9,788 nt of DNA from Chlamydiales bacterium. GTDB lineage: Bacteria > Chlamydiota > Chlamydiia > Chlamydiales > FEN-1388. Location of the stretch: positions 1 to 9,788 of the forward strand of contig JAJFUY010000281.1 in assembly GCA_021372185.1 (NCBI GenBank). Reading direction: 5' to 3'. Made by a program: the position numbers and the translations under genes. Under the pieces are notes generated by a model. That model did not search any database, had not been told where the DNA came from, and worked only from the letters and a program-made list of their open reading frames with translations. Below are positions 6,253-9,788 of this stretch, piece after piece; the first letter of the stretch is position 1; each line of letters opens with the position of its first letter.

Positions 6253-7164
6253 ATGAATAATAAATCGTATCTTTTAGCAGTTGTGTTTTGTGCAGTTTCT
6301 AAGCTACAGGCAGACGCTCCACAAAATACCGATCAACTTAAAACCTCTGTAGAACTTTCACAAGGTTATCGACGTGATAATCTGACCACTAAAATTAGTC
6401 GTCACAACTTAGATTCTTCGTACTCAGCTAAAGGTAAATATAAAGGTGTAGATACTTACACGACGCGTCTATCAATGACAGCAAGTAAAAATGACTTTTT
6501 TCTAAAAGGCATGGCTGGCTATGGTAATGTGTATGGTGGAAAAAATCACGAGAAGTCTACGTTTCACGGTATTCGTACTGTTGACAGCCAATTAACAAGT
6601 CATGTCAAAGGGGACTACACTGCAGATTTGAATCTTGCTTTTGGAAAAGACTTTTTCTTAGCTAATGATTGGAAGGTTTCTCCATCGATTGGTTATGGAG
6701 TGTATGTGCAAGACTTTCACACGCATCTTGCTAAAGGTCATTACAAAACATCTAGTCGTTATAATAGTCAACGCGACAAGCTTCGCGGAAGTGAAAAAAG
6801 CCGTCTAAAAGCAATTTGGTACAGCCCTCAGTTTGGGTTAAGTGTCCAAAAAGCACTTACAAATACACTGAGTGCGTATGCTAATTATACATTCCTTTTC
6901 CCGTTAAGCTATACGGCAAAAGGCCATGATAAATATCGTAATGAGTCTTATCGTTATGAAAGAGAAAACAAAGCTTACAAGTCTTTAGGCAACATTGGCA
7001 CCGTAGGTTTGAACTGGAACTTTGCAGAAGGCTGGTCACTTAAGCCAGAGGTTGAAGTTATGAAGTTCTTCTCAAAAGGCGGAGATTCATCTCACAAGTA
7101 TAACCTTAAAAAAGTTACACGTTCAGCCGCTGAATACCGTTTAGTAGTAAGCTACCTATTCTAA
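6253..7164 (+). CDS. Predicted outer-membrane beta-barrel protein
   Basis: The 303-residue product has a type I signal peptide (residues 1 to about 20, hydrophobic LLAVVFCAVS, likely cut after LQA). The mature chain shows alternating polar and hydrophobic residues, many Tyr, Ser and Lys, few Cys, and a C-terminal strand AEYRLVVSYLF ending in Phe, the classic signal recognised by the BAM machinery. Segments such as FFLKGMAGYGNVYGGKN, KVSPSIGYGVYVQDF, SPQFGLSVQKALTN and GTVGLNWNFAEGWSLKPEVEV read as barrel strands with short turns. The charged, Tyr-rich stretches between them read as external loops. Length would fit a barrel of about 10-14 strands with no separate passenger domain. The layout recalls autotransporter-type or OmpA/Opa-like barrels, but I cannot name a family. 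AAGGAT lies eight bases before ATG 6253. It is divergent from the lipoprotein pair and ends at its own terminator. Confidence 0.82.
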   Translation: MNNKSYLLAVVFCAVSKLQADAPQNTDQLKTSVELSQGYRRDNLTTKISRHNLDSSYSAKGKYKGVDTYTTRLSMTASKNDFFLKGMAGYGNVYGGKNHEKSTFHGIRTVDSQLTSHVKGDYTADLNLAFGKDFFLANDWKVSPSIGYGVYVQDFHTHLAKGHYKTSSRYNSQRDKLRGSEKSRLKAIWYSPQFGLSVQKALTNTLSAYANYTFLFPLSYTAKGHDKYRNESYRYERENKAYKSLGNIGTVGLNWNFAEGWSLKPEVEVMKFFSKGGDSSHKYNLKKVTRSAAEYRLVVSYLF

Positions 7165-7193
7165 AATAAAACCGTCAGTAGTAAAACCATTCC

Positions 7194-7236
7194 AAGGGCA
7201 GATCCTGGATTACAGGATCTGCCCTTATTTTTTCTT
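7194..7236 (+). terminator. Strong intrinsic terminator of the outer-membrane protein gene
   Basis: A perfect 14-bp stem (AAGGGCAGATCCTG with its complement at 7213-7226) encloses the loop GATTA. It is followed by ATTTTTTCTT at 7227-7236. It lies 30 bases after the stop codon at 7164. Confidence 0.92.
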
Positions 7237-7346
7237 AGTCTCAAGTAACTAGCTTCCTTCTAAGAAGTTATTGTGTGTCTTACTTGATCTTAACTTATAT
7301 ATCCTATATCAAGAGGCAATACCCGAATCTATGGCGACTTAAGCAC

Positions 7347-7952
7347 ATGTCATTTCAAGATCACGATATATTTACCGCTGCAAGTAAAAACCTGAAAGAG
7401 TTGATACAGGAAAAGAAGGCGGCATTATTTGCCTTTAGAGTTACTTTTGAAAACGAAGGGCTTAAATTTACCCATATCAAAAAAATGTCAAGTGCCCATG
7501 TGCAAAAATCCATTCAAGATAGCAGCCTGGCAATAGTATGTAAGGATACTATCTATATTGCTTACGAATTTGCACTTGCACATGAACTAACAAGGGGACA
7601 GCTGGTTCAAAACCCACTAAGAAAGGCAGTTAGTCCTGCAACTGTACTATATCTCGCTGTAGAGGATAAGCTGCTTATATTTGAACAGCTAAACGATTAT
7701 ATAGCCATGAGAGCGTCTCTTGAGGCACGAAAACTACAACGCATCTTTTCATTTATCCACCTGGAATTAGATAAGAAAGGCAAGTTGCACACTTTGTCTA
7801 AAAAAATCCACTGGCTTACGAGGAGCTGCTTTATTGTTGAATTCCAAAAGCCAAAGCCGACAGTTAAGCACTTTAATCGGAATACTGTAATCATCCCACG
7901 TGAGATGCTTTCTGAATTTAAAAAACGCAAGAAAATTGGGCGAGAGAAATAA
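7347..7952 (+). CDS. Hypothetical basic protein, 201 aa (225 aa if GTG 7275 is used)
   Basis: No family is recognised. From ATG 7347 the product has 201 residues, no signal peptide and no clear membrane helix, so it should be cytoplasmic. The N-terminal half has an amphipathic helix (NLKELIQEKKAALFAF) and strands such as LAIVCKDTIYIAYEF and ATVLYLAVEDKLLIF. The C-terminal part is Lys/Arg-rich (KPKPTVKHFNR, then a tail SEFKKRKKIGREK), which could contact nucleic acid or membrane, although no helix-turn-helix or zinc motif is seen. Neither start has a strong ribosome site. The GTG at 7275 would add 24 residues (begins MSYLILTYISYIKRQ), so the start is uncertain. Strong terminators on both sides make it a single-gene unit. 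Confidence 0.7.
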   Translation: MSFQDHDIFTAASKNLKELIQEKKAALFAFRVTFENEGLKFTHIKKMSSAHVQKSIQDSSLAIVCKDTIYIAYEFALAHELTRGQLVQNPLRKAVSPATVLYLAVEDKLLIFEQLNDYIAMRASLEARKLQRIFSFIHLELDKKGKLHTLSKKIHWLTRSCFIVEFQKPKPTVKHFNRNTVIIPREMLSEFKKRKKIGREK

Positions 7953-7988
7953 AAAATCCACTTCTCATGTATATGAGAAGTGGATTTT
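7953..7988. terminator. Intrinsic terminator after the basic hypothetical gene (symmetrical A-stem-T)
   Basis: A perfect 16-bp stem, AAAATCCACTTCTCAT with its complement at 7973-7988, encloses the loop GTAT. It begins immediately after the stop codon at 7952 and ends in TTTT. Flanking As on the left mean it can also work in the opposite direction. Confidence 0.88.
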
Positions 7989-8057
7989 GAGCTGTACTAT
8001 TTTACGGCGGCAGGTTTAAGGGCAGCACTTATTTAATATATACATTTGTGAAAGGCT

Positions 8058-9752
8058 ATGCGAGAGCTATCTGAACTACATTCACTACTCATAGAAACGT
8101 CAATTACTCTTTGTCACAAGGTGAGAGAGCAGCTACGTGCTGTCAAGGTTGATGTTGATGAAGAGAAAAAGAATGTGTACTTTTGGTATTACTACGACGG
8201 GGAAATAAGTGAAGGGGATAATGAGAAGCTTGAAACTATCACAGATGCTGTTGTAGATCATGTGCGCTTTAGCTTTTTGCCCCCATACACAGTTATAAAT
8301 AACATACAGAGATTAGATTATCCACGCCCACTGCCTGTAAATGAAGGCTATTTTGTCTATATCCGTGATGAATCCATATTTAAGGGACAGGTAACTCGAC
8401 CAATACAAATTGATTGTAACCTGTATCGCAATGCCGATTCTACTGCTTTTGATAACATGTATCTTCTGTCCATTTATGCTATTTTGGGTAGGGTGCGGCC
8501 TAATTTGCGTAGTTTTGCGGTTACTATTAATGAAAGAAAGCGAGCGTTATATTTCTTTTTCTATTTCGATGGTGAGATTTCACAAGAAGATGAAACAATC
8601 ACAAAACGCGTTGTAGATGATGTTTTAACCTATTTTTACGAGCCATATTCACATGAAATATCTGTTGAGAGAATAGATTTTCCTAGCAATGTTCCTCAAA
8701 TGGGCATTCAAATATACATTAGAGATGAATCAGTGTATGTAGATGAAGATTCCCAGTACCAAAAATACGCTCCAAAAGAATGGCATGATCTTCAAACACA
8801 TCTTCCGATAGTGTATAAGCAGCAGGCAGTTACCCAAGGTTTCTTGTATACACTAATAAGAAGAGCTTTACTTGGTGAAATTCGTTCTAATTGGGTTGCA
8901 GTTCAGATATCAGTAAATCAATTCAAAAGAGAGGTTACGCTTTGGATTCACACATATGGTCCAGTGACAGATGACGTACTTGAAGTAGCTCAAAGTGTTA
9001 AAGAAATTGCCTTAAGTGCAAGGTACACGGCAATAATACACACTTTAAGCCTTGATGAAACATTGACAGTTCCTATTTTTGGAAGCTTTCTGTTTTTAAG
9101 AGAAGATAACTCACTTAAAATAGCTCAATACAAAAATGTAAAAGCTACGAATGAAATCATGCGCACAGTACTGTCAGAAGAGGTTCAAGCTTTGTGGAGA
9201 GTATCAAGTGCTACTGAAAGCTATTTGCGCGCCGTCAAGATAGATGTACTTGCTAAAGAGCGAAACTTTTTTATAGTCTTTATCTTTAGTGGTGCATATA
9301 CCCGTGAGGATGAAATTAAGGCAAAGGCTCTTGCTCAAAAGTTGAATTCTCAGTTTTTTCATGGCTACAACTGTCAGAGCTATATAGCGCGTTATGATCT
9401 CAAAGAACCTATACCTACCATTGGCAGAGCTGTGTACCTTGCAAACGAAGAAATGCTTGAAGATGAGGACACCGCAACCCTGTTTTACGAATCTGTGATT
9501 GAAGCCTTAGCAGGCAAGATCAATCAAGATCTTTGTGCAATAAAAGCTGAAGTGGATGAATTTAAGAAAAAAGCATTTTTTTGGCTCTACTATGACAGTG
9601 AACCGACAGAGCAACATAGATTAACTGCCCAAGCTGTAGCAGATTTAAGTTGCCCTACTGGATATACCAAAATACTAGAAGTAGAGCATCTGACTCCTTG
9701 CGACAAAATTCCTGCTATTGGGCGCTATATCTATCGTAGATTTGACTTATAA
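8058..9752 (+). CDS. Five-copy tandem domain protein, unknown function (possible immunity- or adaptor-like repeats)
   Basis: The 564-residue protein is built almost entirely from five diverged copies of one domain of about 95 residues (approximately 5-105, 131-225, 258-350, 372-465 and 475-564). Each copy shows four blocks in order. Block 1: LRAVKVDV (26), LRSFAVTI (150), WVAVQISV (279), LRAVKIDV (390), LCAIKAEV (492). Block 2: YDGEIS (46), FDGEIS (170), TYGPVTDD (299), FSGAYTRED (410), YDSEPTEQ (512). Block 3: RLDYPRPLP (85), RIDFPSNVP (205), then weaker LDE/YDL/TPC versions ending in a conserved IP-x-x-G. Block 4: YIRDES (101), IYIRDES (219), FLREDN (346), YLANEE (460). Copies 1 and 2 keep the motifs best. 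The domain looks alpha/beta and acidic, with no signal peptide, so it is probably cytoplasmic. From memory, short single-domain proteins with the DGEIS-E-D motif occur in many bacteria and are suspected immunity-type proteins; I cannot verify this. AAAGG lies two bases before ATG 8058. The product starts its own unit after a terminator. Confidence 0.82.
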   Translation: MRELSELHSLLIETSITLCHKVREQLRAVKVDVDEEKKNVYFWYYYDGEISEGDNEKLETITDAVVDHVRFSFLPPYTVINNIQRLDYPRPLPVNEGYFVYIRDESIFKGQVTRPIQIDCNLYRNADSTAFDNMYLLSIYAILGRVRPNLRSFAVTINERKRALYFFFYFDGEISQEDETITKRVVDDVLTYFYEPYSHEISVERIDFPSNVPQMGIQIYIRDESVYVDEDSQYQKYAPKEWHDLQTHLPIVYKQQAVTQGFLYTLIRRALLGEIRSNWVAVQISVNQFKREVTLWIHTYGPVTDDVLEVAQSVKEIALSARYTAIIHTLSLDETLTVPIFGSFLFLREDNSLKIAQYKNVKATNEIMRTVLSEEVQALWRVSSATESYLRAVKIDVLAKERNFFIVFIFSGAYTREDEIKAKALAQKLNSQFFHGYNCQSYIARYDLKEPIPTIGRAVYLANEEMLEDEDTATLFYESVIEALAGKINQDLCAIKAEVDEFKKKAFFWLYYDSEPTEQHRLTAQAVADLSCPTGYTKILEVEHLTPCDKIPAIGRYIYRRFDL

Positions 9753-9788
9753 TTTGTTGTAAGCATTTATGAGGCCTATTACTTAGCG
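9753..9788. other. Downstream flank with no detectable gene
   Basis: The last 36 bases hold only a very short frame (ATG near 9770, five codons to TAG). There is no terminator hairpin within the window. Confidence 0.6.

Noticed and set aside
8058..9752. Tandem DNA repeat or recent gene duplication
   Set aside because: The five copies are related only at protein level; their DNA has diverged too far for a recent duplication or a nucleotide repeat array.

Overview
This window looks like ordinary chromosome from a Gram-negative bacterium using the standard genetic code. TAA, TAG and TGA all serve as stops, two genes carry lipoprotein signal peptides, and one encodes an outer-membrane barrel ending in Phe. 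Base composition is moderately AT-rich. A host-associated, possibly Parachlamydia-like, lineage is my best guess. It rests only on how the nitroreductase, the small protein before it and the membrane coiled-coil protein after it look, so it is low-confidence inference.

Left block, minus strand (1-2269): an M20 metallo-carboxypeptidase is followed, with a 35-base overlap, by a class III PLP aminotransferase that runs off the left edge. They probably form one amino-acid catabolic or salvage operon. Divergent from it (2444-4458, plus strand) is a tight three-gene unit: a small acidic protein, a nitroreductase joined to it by a 4-base GTGA overlap, and a four-helix membrane protein with a long coiled-coil tail. 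A perfect 12-bp palindrome sits between the two divergent units, next to a possible promoter.

Middle (4459-7236): a convergent junction holds a long imperfect inverted repeat. After it come two adjacent minus-strand lipoprotein genes, then a divergently transcribed outer-membrane beta-barrel gene that ends at a strong intrinsic terminator. All three products are exported to the envelope and share one intergenic region.

Right block (7275-9752): an unrecognised basic cytoplasmic protein stands between two strong terminators, so it is probably its own transcription unit. It is followed by a 564-residue protein made of five diverged tandem copies of a roughly 95-residue domain (consensus LRAVKVDV - YYDGEIS - RLDYP..P - YIRDES). 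This repeat protein is the most unusual item here.

No tRNA, rRNA, CRISPR array, transposase, phage gene or integrase was seen, and no gene-free stretch exceeds 300 bases. No clear new multi-gene system is evident. The best leads are the five-repeat protein, the divergent aminotransferase active site, and the small protein-nitroreductase-coiled-coil unit.
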